DNA of 64,000 nucleotides from positions 684,501-748,500 of the forward strand of contig JAPMOS010000011.1 of NCBI GenBank assembly GCA_027972325.1. Direction: 5' to 3'. The stretch is from Paratrimastix pyriformis (taxonomy: Eukaryota; Preaxostyla; Paratrimastigidae). The first letter of the stretch is position 1, and each line of letters opens with the position of its first letter. Positions 11,431-22,240 of this stretch are shown here, piece after piece. The notes beneath the pieces are model-generated. The model was not told the DNA's origin. It worked only from the letters and a program-made list of their open reading frames with translations, and searched no databases. The translations under genes and the position numbers were made by a program.

Positions 11431-14400
11431 TTACTTGCGGGGCACCAGGAAGGGCCGCTCGGGCAGGTGGGCCCCCGCGTGGGCGGAGGCCGTGACGAAG
11501 TCGGGCCGGACGATCTTCAGGCCGGGCGTCTCCCGCAGGGCCGCCGAGAAGTCGGGGCACCAGGCGGCCTCGGTCAGGCAGTGGGTCGTGGCCTCGCTCA
11601 GCCCGCAGTGGGCCTTCCTGCTCCCGCACGCCCCCGTCGGCCCGACCTGGGTGAGGTCCCATCCCATCCCATCCCCGGCAGCCAGCCGCCGCCTGACCCG
11701 TCCCGGGGAGCTCGAGCAGGAGGGGCCGGACGGACCCCCCGCCGGCCTTGATGAGGGCCGTCAGCCGGTCGGCCAGCCCGGGGCTGGTCACCTTGTACAG
11801 GTGGAAGACCAGCCCCTCGAAGGGCCGCCCGCTGCTCCCCGCCAGCCCCGCCGCCGCTGGGGGGGCCGCTGGGGCCGAAGCCGACGGGTCCCCCTCAGCT
11901 CCGCCCAGAATGGCCGCCTCGGAGGGGTCCTCGCCCCCGGCCCGGCTGGCCTCCTCCCCGTCAACGTCCCCCTGCCGTGGCCGGGGCGGCTCGTCGGGGG
12001 GCCCGGCCGGCGAGCGGGGCGGGGAGGCGCCCCCCGTCTTTGGGGCGCTTCCTAACGAGCCGCAAGCAGCCGGCCGGATGAGGACGCGGGCCAGGCAGGC
12101 AGGGGATGGCGGGGCAGCCAAGAGGAGCTGGGCGGGGCAGGCAGGGGGTGGAGGTGGTGACGGGGGGCAGGGGGGACGACTGGGGATAGGCGGGGCGGCA
12201 TGCGGGCCTCGGCGCCTCTCGACCAGCGCCCTGAAGGAGGCGTCCAGGGCCCCGACCGAGAGGGGCTTCGGCTTGCGGGTGGCCGCGGCCCGGGCCGGGG
12301 CGACCGTCCTGTCGGCGGGCCCCTCGTCGGGGTCGTCGTCCAGGAAGGCCGCCCGCCCCAGGGCCGTCACTGCTCCCTGGACCGCCGCCGCCGCCCGGGC
12401 CGGGGCGGGCAGCAGCTCCGGGGAGGGCGGCCCCCCAGGGGACGGCGCCCGGGCCGGGGTGGCGAGGCGGGTGAGGACGGCACTGGCCCCAACCCGCCGC
12501 CGCCGCCGCCGCCGCACATCCCCAGACAGGCGAACTCGTCATGGGGCGGCGATCGATTGGGGTCATCCCCTCTGGGCGGGACATCTGGGGCGGCGGTCGC
12601 AGAGCGGGGGATGGGGGGGGGGGGCTGAGGGCAACCGAGGGGGCGGGCGGACGAATCAGGGCGGGGCCGTCGGGCAGCCGGGGGTCGGGGCGACTGCGCT
12701 TCAGGCGCGCTGCCGCCTCCCCGTCGCCTGTTGGATCGCCAGGGGGAGCCGCCACACGGGCGGCCGGCACGTCGTCCGAGGGGCCCGCCGCGGGGCGGCC
12801 ACTTCTGGGGGCTGCGGGGGCGGGGACGGTGGTGCCGCCCCCTTGGCGGCCCTCTTCTCCTCGTCGCGCTGGCGCTTGCGTTCGGCCCGGCGGAGGGCCT
12901 CCCGGTCGATGACGTTGCCCTGGGGGTCGATGTCCTCGGCCGGGATGCCGTCCTCCAGCAGCCGGGCCCGCCGCCGGGCGATCTCGTCCCCCTGCCGGTC
13001 GGCCGCCTCGCGGGCCCGGTCGGCCTCCTGCAGTCACGTCGCCCCGGCCCCCAACCCAACCCCACCCCCACCCGGGGCCGCGAGAGGAAGGAGGAAGGGG
13101 GGAGGCTGTTGGTACGGGCGGGCGGGGCGGGCGGGCGGGGCGGGCGGGCGGGCGGGCGGGGGGGGGAGGGAGGGGGAGGGGAGGGGGGAGGGGGGGAGGA
13201 GGAGGAGGGGGCGACCAGGGACCATCTTCAGGAAGCGGCGGCCCTCGGCGACCACGTCGAGCTCGTCCTCGTCGAGCTGCAGCCGCGGGTAGCGGCGCCC
13301 GCCACGCTCTCGACCATCCCGGTCCCCCGCGGCCCCGGCCCCGGGACGGCGGTCATCATCGACCTCCTCGATCTGGTCGCCCCCGTCCTCGTCGCCCTCA
13401 CGCCCCTCCTCGTCGCCCTGGGGCCCTCCGTGGGCCGGGGCCGGGGCCGGGGCCGGGGGCTGGTCATGCTGCTGGGACTGGCTGTCGGCCCGCGAGGGCA
13501 GGGGGTGTCCGAACCGGTAGGGCCCCTCGTCGAGGCGCCGCCGGCTGCGGTGGCAGTCGAGGAGCCACTCCCGCCGCACGATCTGGCCCCCCTTGGCTGC
13601 GGCCGGGTGCCCCACCGCCAGCCGAGCAGGCGAGAAGGGGGGAAGGATCAGAACCGGGTCGGGGGGCGGCCGAGGGGCGGCGGCCAAGGGCTGCGGGGCG
13701 GACCGGAGACCTCGCGGTACTTGGGGGTGTTGGCGAAGTGGCACACCAGATGGGTCGCCTCGGGCGTCCTGCCCCGCCGTCATGGAGCCCCCCATCCCCA
13801 TGAGGACACAGGACGACGTGCGGCGATGGCGGGGCCGGCGGGGCAGGTAGGGTCGGGAGGGGTAGGGTCGGGAGGGGTAGGGAGGTAGGGGAGGGAGGTA
13901 GGGGAGGGAGGTAGGGGAGGGAGGTAGGGGGAGGTGGGGAGGGAGGTAGGGGGTCGCGGACCAGTCGCGGAGCCAGGTGGCGCCCATGTTGCAGGCCAGC
14001 TTTCGGAGGTCGCCCCGCTCGGGGTTCTCGAAGCCGCTCAGCACAAAGCGCACCCCGTCCTGCGCCCCGCCCCGCCACAGCGCCACCACAGGTCCCACGG
14101 CTCCACAGATGAAGGTCGGCGCCCCAAAGTGGCCCCGGGCTTGCCCAGGGGGGCCGAGCCGCGCCCAGACCAGCACATGGGCCAAGCCATCCCGCCCCGT
14201 GGTGTCCCCCGCCCCCTCGGCGGCCCGGGGCCGGTCGACGGCGGGCGGTGCCGCCGGGCCTGTGGGGAGACGGGGAGGGGCCGGGGCCGGGGGCCCAGGC
14301 GGCAGGGCGGCGGGGCCGTCGTCCGGGCCGGCCGGGTCGTCCTCGTCGAGGGCCAGGAAGCCCCGCCGGGCCGCAACGGGCGACCCGAGGCCGGCCGTGC

Positions 14401-15620
14401 TGATGCTCGTCACTAGCCGTGCCGGGGCCCCCGAGGGCCTCGTGGCGCTAGCGGCAGTGGCGACAGAAGCAGGAGCGGAGGCTGCGGGCCCAGGAGAGGC
14501 GGGGGAGGGTGCCGGGCGCGGGGGCGGCGACGCGCGGGAGGGGCGGACGGGCGAGGGGCTGCGGGGCGGGGCGGGGGGCGGCACGTGGATGGTCAGGGTC
14601 CGCCGGGGCGGGGCCGGGGGCGCTGCCACCTCGGGGGCATCGTCTGAGGGGCAAGAGAGAGCCCCGCCGCAACGAAGCCCACTGAGCGGGCGCCGATGGG
14701 ACCTGGGGGGACCAGGGACCGGGGGCGAGGGCCCAGGGCAGGAGGGAGCGATGCGGGGGGGGGGGCGGACCGGGCATGGTGGGCGGCACGGCGTCGCGGT
14801 CCTCCTCCGCGGCGATCGTTGGCGCGACGCCGCCGTCTCCCCCGGCGGGCGGGCCCTGCTCGTCACTGGCGAACGATGGCCGAACGGTCATCGTCATTCT
14901 CGCCGGGGCCGCCGGCTCGGGGGAGCGGGAGACCCCACCCGCGGGGCTGCTGCGGGCGGGGGAGCGCATCATCTGGGCCAAGGTCATTCCCTTCTGTGGG
15001 GCACAAAAACAAAAGGCATGAGGTTGGCTGGGGGCACGCGGGCCTTGTTGGCGGGGAGCTCCTTGGGATGGGGCAGGGTCAGGCTGATCGAGGCCAGCCC
15101 GATGGGCTGGTCGCAGGCGAACGGCATCGAGCAGTGCACCCGCAGGATGCCCCACCGCTGCTCGGCGATGTGCGGTGTCAGCCGGGGCACCGTGATCCCG
15201 CCTGGCGGGGGCGGGTTGGGACCGTCGGGCAGGACTGGATGCCCGCCCGTCCCCACGGTCAAGGCGACCACTTCGGATCCTCGAAACCGAATGACATGCG
15301 CACAGACCAAAGTTCCGGGTCCGATTCCGATTGGTGCCGGCCTTCGCTTCGGCCATGGTCATCAACGAGCTGGTGGGAAGCAGGGTCTCCATTCGGTCGG
15401 TGCTCCAGCCTTCCTGTCCGACGCTGAGCTCAATAAATGCCGATCCCGCGTTCACAATCCGAATCGCCTCGAAGGACGCGGGCGGAGTGATTTTCAGGAG
15501 AAGTTCGGCGTTTTTTTCTCGGATGGGGGTCTGCCAAATCCGGAATTCTTCAGGAAGCAGGACATTGCTGGCAGGAGATGAGTCTTGTTGTGAAGACCAC
15601 TGAAGGAGTTCGACTGTATA
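11431..15620 (-). CDS. XRCC1: XRCC1, DNA single-strand-break repair scaffold
   Basis: Scaffold of base-excision and single-strand-break repair that in animals binds Pol beta, PARP and DNA ligase III. Three domains appear in the correct order. The XRCC1 N-terminal domain (15.6-15.0 kb) has SSQQDSSPASNVLL, NAGSAFIELSVG and EQRWGILRVHCSMP. BRCT1 (14.1-13.5 kb) has VRFVLSGFENPERGDLRKL and, after removal of a GTCCGC intron, THLVCHFANTPKY and GGQIVRREWLLDCHRSRRR. A charged linker follows, then BRCT2 (11.85-11.43 kb) ending PERPFLVPRK at the TAA. Agreement with human XRCC1 across splice joins is strong. The 5' end is unresolved: the frame opens at about 15620 after a likely acceptor, and the first exon may begin at an ATG at 15816-15818. 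Introns carry GGAG, GGTAG and other runs. Confidence 0.9.
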
Positions 15621-15871
15621 CTGAGACGGCGAAGAAGAGGCCAGTTGGTGGGTTCAAATTTCGAATCAAAGAAGAGTCGGGCTGGACAGGGCCGTTGGAC
15701 GCTTCTGGGCGTTCCGAATTCCTCGTGCTTTTTTGGAAACTCGATTGCTCTTGTCATTGAACAGAAAAGCAGGAAACCACAAAACAGAAACAAGCCGAGA
15801 AAAAGAGAGAGCGCTCATTGAAGGGCTGGGGAAAAAGGAAAGGCAGATCACCCGACCTGCAAACGAAATAA

Positions 15872-18800
15872 CTATCGAAGAAGCGTTTGGCACGCGGGAA
15901 CGCTCGTTGCGTTGTCCCGAGGAGAGCCACCTGGTGGCGGTGGTGGTGGGGCGGAGTAGTCCGGGGGAGGCAGGCAAGGCGGGGCGCGGGAGAGGGACCT
16001 CCTGTGGAGGATCAGGGCCGGGAGGGCCGGCAGCCGGTCGAGCAGCACCGGGCTGCGCGCCTGGGCCTGGGCCTGGGCCTGGGCCTGGGCCTGGGCCTGA
16101 GGCTGGGGGTGTCGCGGGTCGGGCGGGGCGGGGTTCGGGAAGGGCGGGGGTTCGTCGAGGGCGCCGAGGGTCGGGCCGAACGCGCCCGGGGTCAGGGGCG
16201 GGGTGAAGGCCCCCGGCTCCAGGCGAGGCGAGGAGCCCGTCGAGGTGGAGGTGGAGGTGGAGGTGGAGGTGGAGGGCGACCCGGGCGGGGTCAGAGCCGT
16301 GGCCGTCAGGAGGGCCGTGGGCGAGAGGGGGGCCGGGGCCGCCGGGCCCTCGAGGCCGCCCGCCGTGGGGGGCAGCTCCACGATGCCCCGGGCGGTCTGG
16401 CGGAAGGTCAGCGAGACGGCCAGGACCCGCTCCAGCCGGCCCCGCAGCTGGGCCGACTGGGTCTGGGCTCGGGCCAGCTGGCGGCGGAGGGCCTGCACCT
16501 GGCCCAGCAGGGCCGCGTTCTGGCGGGCGAGCCCCGCCTGCCCCTCGGCCGCCAGCAGGGCCGCCGCGCGGTGGCGCAGCGACCAGGGAGCCCCTGGCCC
16601 GGGGGTGAGCGGCGCCCTGGGCAGAACCCGAGAAGGGAAGGCAGCCACGCGACCCCAGGGAAGAGCAGCACGATGAGCAACCCGGCGGACAGACAGACAG
16701 GCGGGGTGAGGCCACGACACAGGGGGGGGACATGGATGCAGGGGGGGAGGACACCCAACGGACGGGGGCAGCCCGGGGGCCGGCGAGGGGGAGCGATGCC
16801 GCCTGGGGGAGGGCGGCCAGGCGGCGAGGGAGGGGTGCCGCCGGGCCAGGGTGCCCAGGGCGATGGTGGCCGAGGGCGGCCCTGGGCATGGCCCGGGCGG
16901 GGCAGCGGCCGTCGGAGCGGCTGCGAGATCGGCAACGGCCGCTCCGCGGGCGGGGGCCTCCGGGGGGGCGGTCAGCTGGGCGGCCTGGGCCTGGGCGGCC
17001 TGGGCCTGGGCCTGGAGGAGGGCCGCCTGGGCCTCGGCCAGCCGCGCCTCAAGCTGCTCGTTGGCCGCCCGCAGGGCCGCTGCCGCCACCCGGGCCGGCT
17101 CGGCCTCGGCGCGGGCCGCCTGGGCGTCGGTCACGAGGCGCTCCTGGGCGGCGCGCAGCTGGGCCAGCTGGGTCGCCATGGCCAGCCGCTCGCGGGTGCC
17201 GTCCTGCCCGCTGGCGGCCCGCTCACGCTCGAGGACCTCCGCAGCCCGGGCGAGCTGCTCCCGGCCCGCGGCGGCCCCCTGGCGGGCCTCCTCGAGGGCG
17301 GCCTGGGTCAGCCTCAGCCGGCGGGCCGTGTCGGCGCAGGCCTGGCGCGACTGGGCCAACTGCTCCCCGAGGAGGCGCTCCTGCAGCCCCCGGGCCGCGT
17401 CCGCCCGGGCCAGGGCCTCCCGCAGGGCCCCCACCTGGGCGGCGAGGGCCTCCCGGGCCACGTGGGCCCTGGCCAAGTTGTCCTCGAGCCCCTCCGAGCG
17501 GGCCCGGGCCTGGGCGCCCTCCTGCCGGGCCGCCTCCTGCTGGGCCGCCAACCGCCGGGCCGCATGGGCGAGTGCGCCATCGAGGGCCGTCTGCACGGCC
17601 GACAGGCCCCGCAGCCTGTCCCCCCCCACAGCGGCCCGGGCCCGGTCGGGCGTCGGGATCGGCATCGGCATCGGGAGAGCCACGAGCGACCGGCCCGGGG
17701 ATGGCGGACGAAGAGGGGTCTTTGGGAAGGGCGCCTCGGCCTCCAGGCGGCGGTTGCGGGCCCCCTCCGCGGCGACCCGGGTGGCCTCGGCAGCACGGAG
17801 GGCCGCGCACTCGCCTTGGCACTGCTGCAGGGCCGCGCCCCGCCGCTGCGCCTCTCCCTGCGCCGCCTCCAGGGCCCGGTGGGCCTCGTCCAGCTGGGCG
17901 GCGGCCCGGGCGGCGGCCTCGCGGGCGGCCCGCTGGGCCAGGGCGGTCTGCTGGCCGGCGGCGACCGCGTGTGCCAGGAGGCGCTCCCCCTCGAGGACAA
18001 GGCGGCCCCAGCGGCGCGACATGCAGCGGCCCTCGGTCTCCAGGGCCCAGAGGTGGTCCCCCAGGACGACCCGCCCCTGGCCGGCCCGCAGGAGCTCCTC
18101 CCGGGCGGCCCCCAGCAGGCCCGTCAGCTCCACGCAGGCGCGCGCTCGCCGGGCCAGGTGCCCCACCAGGCGCCACTGGGCCTGCCGGGCCGCCTGCAGG
18201 TCGGCCCCTTGGCGGAGCAGCTGGGCGTGCAGGTCCTCCAGCCGCATCGCCTGCCCGGCCGCCTCGCCGCAGGCCCGAGCCCGCGCCGCCGCCAGGCCCC
18301 GGCCCAGGGCCTCCAGAGCGGCCGCCTGGGCGCGCACGACGGCGCGCTGGTCCTCGAGGGCCCGCCCGGCCTGGGCCGCGGCGAGGAGGGCCGCCCGCTG
18401 GTCGGCCTGCAGGATGCGGGCCTCCTCGCGCAGCACCGCCTGGGCGCGCCCCTGGCCCGCCTGCACCCGCCGGCACGAGGCCACCTCCCGCAGGGCCGCT
18501 TGGCAGGCCTCGCGGGCCTGGTCGCGGTCCTCGCGCAGCCGTGCCGTCGCCCGGGCTGCCCGCGCCTCGGCCTGCGCCCGGGCGGCCTGGTGGGCGGCCC
18601 CCCCGGCAAATCGGCACTCCCCCAGGAGACGCTCCAACGCCGCCCGCTGCCCCTCGGCCGCGGCGCGCCCCCGGGCTTGGGCCAGCCCGTCGGCCCGGAG
18701 GAGCTCCGCCTCGGCCCGGGCCGCGTCCCTCGCCCGGGTCGCCGTGGCGCATCCCTGGGCCAGGGCAGCCCCCTGGGCCTGCAGGCGCCCCTGGCACTGG

Positions 18801-21800
18801 TCCAGGGCCGCGTGGAGGGCGCAGGCCGCCTCGCGGGCGAGGATCCCTTCAGCCTGGGTGGCCGCCCGGTCGACCTGGGCCCTTGCCAAGCGGTCTTCCA
18901 GCCCGCGGGCGCAGCCCTCCCAGTGGGCCGCCTCGCGGGTCAGGGCCTGGTGCATGCAGGCGGCTGTCTGGCGGCAGTGGCGCAGCTCGAGGGCCGCCGC
19001 GTCTCGCTCCCACTCGAGCCGCTCCGTCCGCAGGCAGTGCCGCCTCCGCCCATCCGCAGCCGCGGTCGCGCAGCGGGCCAGGGCGGCCTCCCCTCGAGCG
19101 CGCTCCTGGTCGGCCAGGGCCCGGACCCCCTGCAGCTGTCCGGCCAGCTCCTGCGCCCGCCCGGCCTGCGCTGCCAGTTCGGCGGCGGCCTGGCGGAGCT
19201 GCCCCTCCAGCCGGCCCTCGGCCTGGGTCGCCTGCAGGGCCGCCCGCTGGCCGGCCTCCCGCAGCTGTCGGAGCTGCTGCTCGGCCGCCTGGCCGGCCTG
19301 GTGAAGCTGCTGCTCGGCCTGGGCGGCCGCTTCGGCCTGCTGGCGGCGGGCCCGCTCCAGGTCGGCCGCCCACCGGCCCGCCTCCTGCTGGGCGCGGGCG
19401 ACTTGCTCGTGCAGCTGGCGCTCCGAGTCGGCTGCCTCCTGCCGGGTCCGGGCCAGCTGGCGCCCCAGGTCGGCCGCCTGCCCGCGGGCCTCCCGGGCCT
19501 CTGCCTGGGCGCGGGCGGCCTCCTCCCGGGCATGGCCAAGCTGGGCCTCCAGGGCCGCGGCGCGTTGCTGGGCCTCCTCCCCTGCCCGAACGGTCTCTGC
19601 GGCCTGGTGGCGGGCCTGGGTGAGCTGGGCCTCCACATCTGCGCCATGCTGCCGGGCCTCGGCGGCCTGGTGGCTGGCCTGGGCCAACTGGGCCTCGAGC
19701 AGGCGCAGCTGCAGGCTGGCCGCGTCGTGGGCCGTGGCGGCGTGCTCCCGGGCCTGAAGCGCGTCCCTGGCCTGGGCCTGGGCCTGGCCGAGCCGGGCCT
19801 CGAGCTCCCGGGCGCGAAGTTGGGCGGCTTCCTGTGCCTGGGCGGCCTGTTCCCGGGCCTGGCGGAGCTGTTCCTGTGCCTGGGCGGCCTGGGCCTGGGC
19901 CTGGCCGAGCCGGGCCTCGAGCTCCCGGGCGCGCTGCTGGGCGGCTTCCTGGGCCTGGGCGACTTGGGCCCGGGCCCGGGCCAGCTGGGCCTCGAGCTCC
20001 TGGGCGCGAGCGGCCTGCTCGCAGGCATCCACGGCCCCCTCCACTGCCTCCTCCTTCGTGGTCACGGCAGCCCCGGGGCCGGCCGGCTGGATGGGGGCTG
20101 GGGAACTGGTGGCCGGGGGCGGGGCAGCCGATCCGGGCGAAGGGCGGGCGGGCGGGTCTGGGGGGGCCCGGGCCGAGGCCAGTCGGGCCAGGGTTTGGGC
20201 TTCCTGCAGGGCCGCCCGGCTCCTGGCCAGGTCGACCTCCAGCCGGCCCACGCCCCGCCGCAGCTGTGCCCCCCAGCCAGCCAACCAACCAACCAGCCAA
20301 CCAGCCAACCAACGATGAGGGTGGTGTATGGGGGCGCGGTGGGTGGCGCTTGGGGGGATGCCGACCACGTCCGCGTCGCTGCGGGCCATGGCCAGCTCGG
20401 CCAGGATGGCCGCCTGGATGTGGGCCCCCATGTGGCGCTGGTGGCGCAGCTCGAGGGCCAGCTGGTCCCGCTCGAAGGTCAGCCCGTCCGCCCGCAGGCA
20501 GCCGTCCGCCTCGCCCGCCCCTGGGCGCCCCGCCCCCTCGGCAGCAGGGGCCTGGGCCTGGGCCTGGGCCTGGGCCTGGGCCTGGGCCTGGGGGGGGTGC
20601 CCACTGGCCGCCTGGGCGGCTGCGAGGGTGCCCTCGGCCTGCCCATGGGGGGAAGTCCGGGCCGAGGTGAGCCGGGTAGGCGGCATGGCGGGGGTCGGTG
20701 GGCGGGTCGATGATGGGCGTCGATGATGGGCGTCGATGATGGGGGGGGGGGGGGGGGGGTGCATAACGGACGGTGGCGGCCAGGCCGAGGGCCAGGGCGG
20801 CCTCGGGGGCGGTGTTTGCCTGAATGGCGATGGGCACGTCCCCCGCGTGGGGCAGGTCGAGGGCCCGAGCGCCCCGCTCCCACTCGGACCCTCGGGGGCA
20901 CCCGGACGGGGGAGCGCGCGGCGCCTCCTCGACTCGGTCGCCGCCGCCCTGGCCCTCGGCGGAGATCTGCATCAGCCCGGTGTCCTGGGGCGGGCCGGGC
21001 CGATCGGGGTGGGGAGCCCCGTTCGGAGGAGCAGCAGGGGCCGGGGCCGGGGCCGGGGCCGGGGCCGGGGCCGGGGCCGGGGCCGGGGTGGCCGCCCGGA
21101 CGAGGGCGTCCAGCTCGCGCAGCACGGCCGCCATGGGGGGCCGCTGTGCGGCTGCCGGCTGGCAGCACCGCCGGGCGATGGCCTGCAGGGGCGGGTAGGC
21201 GACGGCCCCGATCTGGCGGCCGAGGCGGGCGGGGCTGGGGCACTGGCGCAGGCACATCTCCGTCAGCAGGGCCCCGAACGAGTACACCTCGGCCTGCGAC
21301 GGCCCCCCGGTGCGACGAGGTGCTGCCAGGGCCGCCGCAGAGGGGAAGAGAGGGCGAGAGCCCGGGGGGAGGGGGACGGGCAGACCGTGGGCGTGCAAGC
21401 GGTGGGGGTCGGGGCCTCGGGGGCCGCGTACGAGGCGTACGCCAGGCTGGTGGCCCGGGGCTGTTGGAAGATCCGGGTCAGCCCCACGTCGCTCAGCTTG
21501 GCCACCGGGCCCCCGCCCAGGGTCTCCCGCACGAGCACATTCGAGGCCGACAGGTTCGCATGCACCAGCGGCGGGCTGGGCGACCAGGGAGGGGGCAGAG
21601 AACCGCGAGCCGACCGTGAGCAATACACGGTGGGCGCTCCCAGGCACAGACTTTCGGGCGTGCAGGTAGTCCAGGGCCCGGGCCACGTCCCGGGCGAAGG
21701 CGACGATCTCCCGGAAGGACAGCGCCCGGCCCGCGAGCAGCTCGAGGAGGCTCTGCTCCATGGCCTCGGTGACCAGGACAACCTCCCGGACACCCTCGTA

Positions 21801-22084
21801 GAAATAGCCTACCACCAGTTGGGTGACATCCGTTTGGAGCACTCACGCGGACCATAAAACTGGACTATATTGGGATGGCGCAGTGATGCCGATTGCAATA
21901 TGGCAATCTGTAGCTGCTTGAGAAACTCGGTGCTGGTGAGGAGTTGAGAGTGAATGTGTTTCAAGCTCACTAGAGCTCCTTTCCAGCGCCCCTTGAGCTC
22001 AAGCCCGCAGCGACCGGGTCCGGTGGATGGATGGGTGAGAACTTGCACCTGGGCCCGTGCAATCATTAATGAAAGATTTTCCAT
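15872..22084 (-). CDS. TKL-like pseudokinase with very long coiled coil
   Basis: Start at 22082-22084 (MENLSLMIARAQVQ). The first exons form a kinase N-lobe: GRWKGALVSLKHIH with the VAIK-type lysine and LRHPNIVQFYG. The next exons give ARDVARALDYLHARK, then VHANLSASNVL in the catalytic-loop position, KLSDVGLTRI in place of DFG, YAAPEA, and EVYSFGALLTEM. The catalytic HRD aspartate is Asn (H-A-N-L) and the glycine loop is degenerate, so activity is doubtful. After a Pro/Ala linker and a GTCCGT intron, about 1500 residues of Ala/Gln/Arg/Glu heptads follow (20.6-16.3 kb), then a Pro/Ser-rich tail ending at the TAG at 15872-15874. Probably a long structural or scaffold protein. No ortholog is recognised. 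Confidence 0.75.
20282..20314. repeat. short CCAA/CCAG run in an intron
   Basis: CCAACCAACC/CCAGCCAA units close to a minus-strand splice acceptor in the coiled-coil gene. Confidence 0.7.
21033..21092. repeat. GGGGCC hexamer run
   Basis: About ten copies of the GGGGCC hexamer. In the minus-strand frame of the pseudokinase gene this reads as Ala-Pro repeats just after the kinase domain, so it is probably coding linker and not intron. Confidence 0.75.
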
Positions 22085-22240
22085 GACGGGTATTCACCAC
22101 AAAAATCGTGTTTCGCGGTCCCCTCGCAGCAGAAGAATGAGGATGAAGGAGGGACGGGGGTTGATGAAAACGGAAGTACAGTCACGAGTACCAGCGGGAT
22201 GTGGGACAAAAGAAAATTCGAAAATTGGGGTATGCAATCA

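Noticed and set aside
15887-20713. 1608-codon plus-strand open frame
   Set aside because: Shadow of the minus-strand coiled coil; Gly/Leu/Pro-rich with no motif, explained by GC composition.
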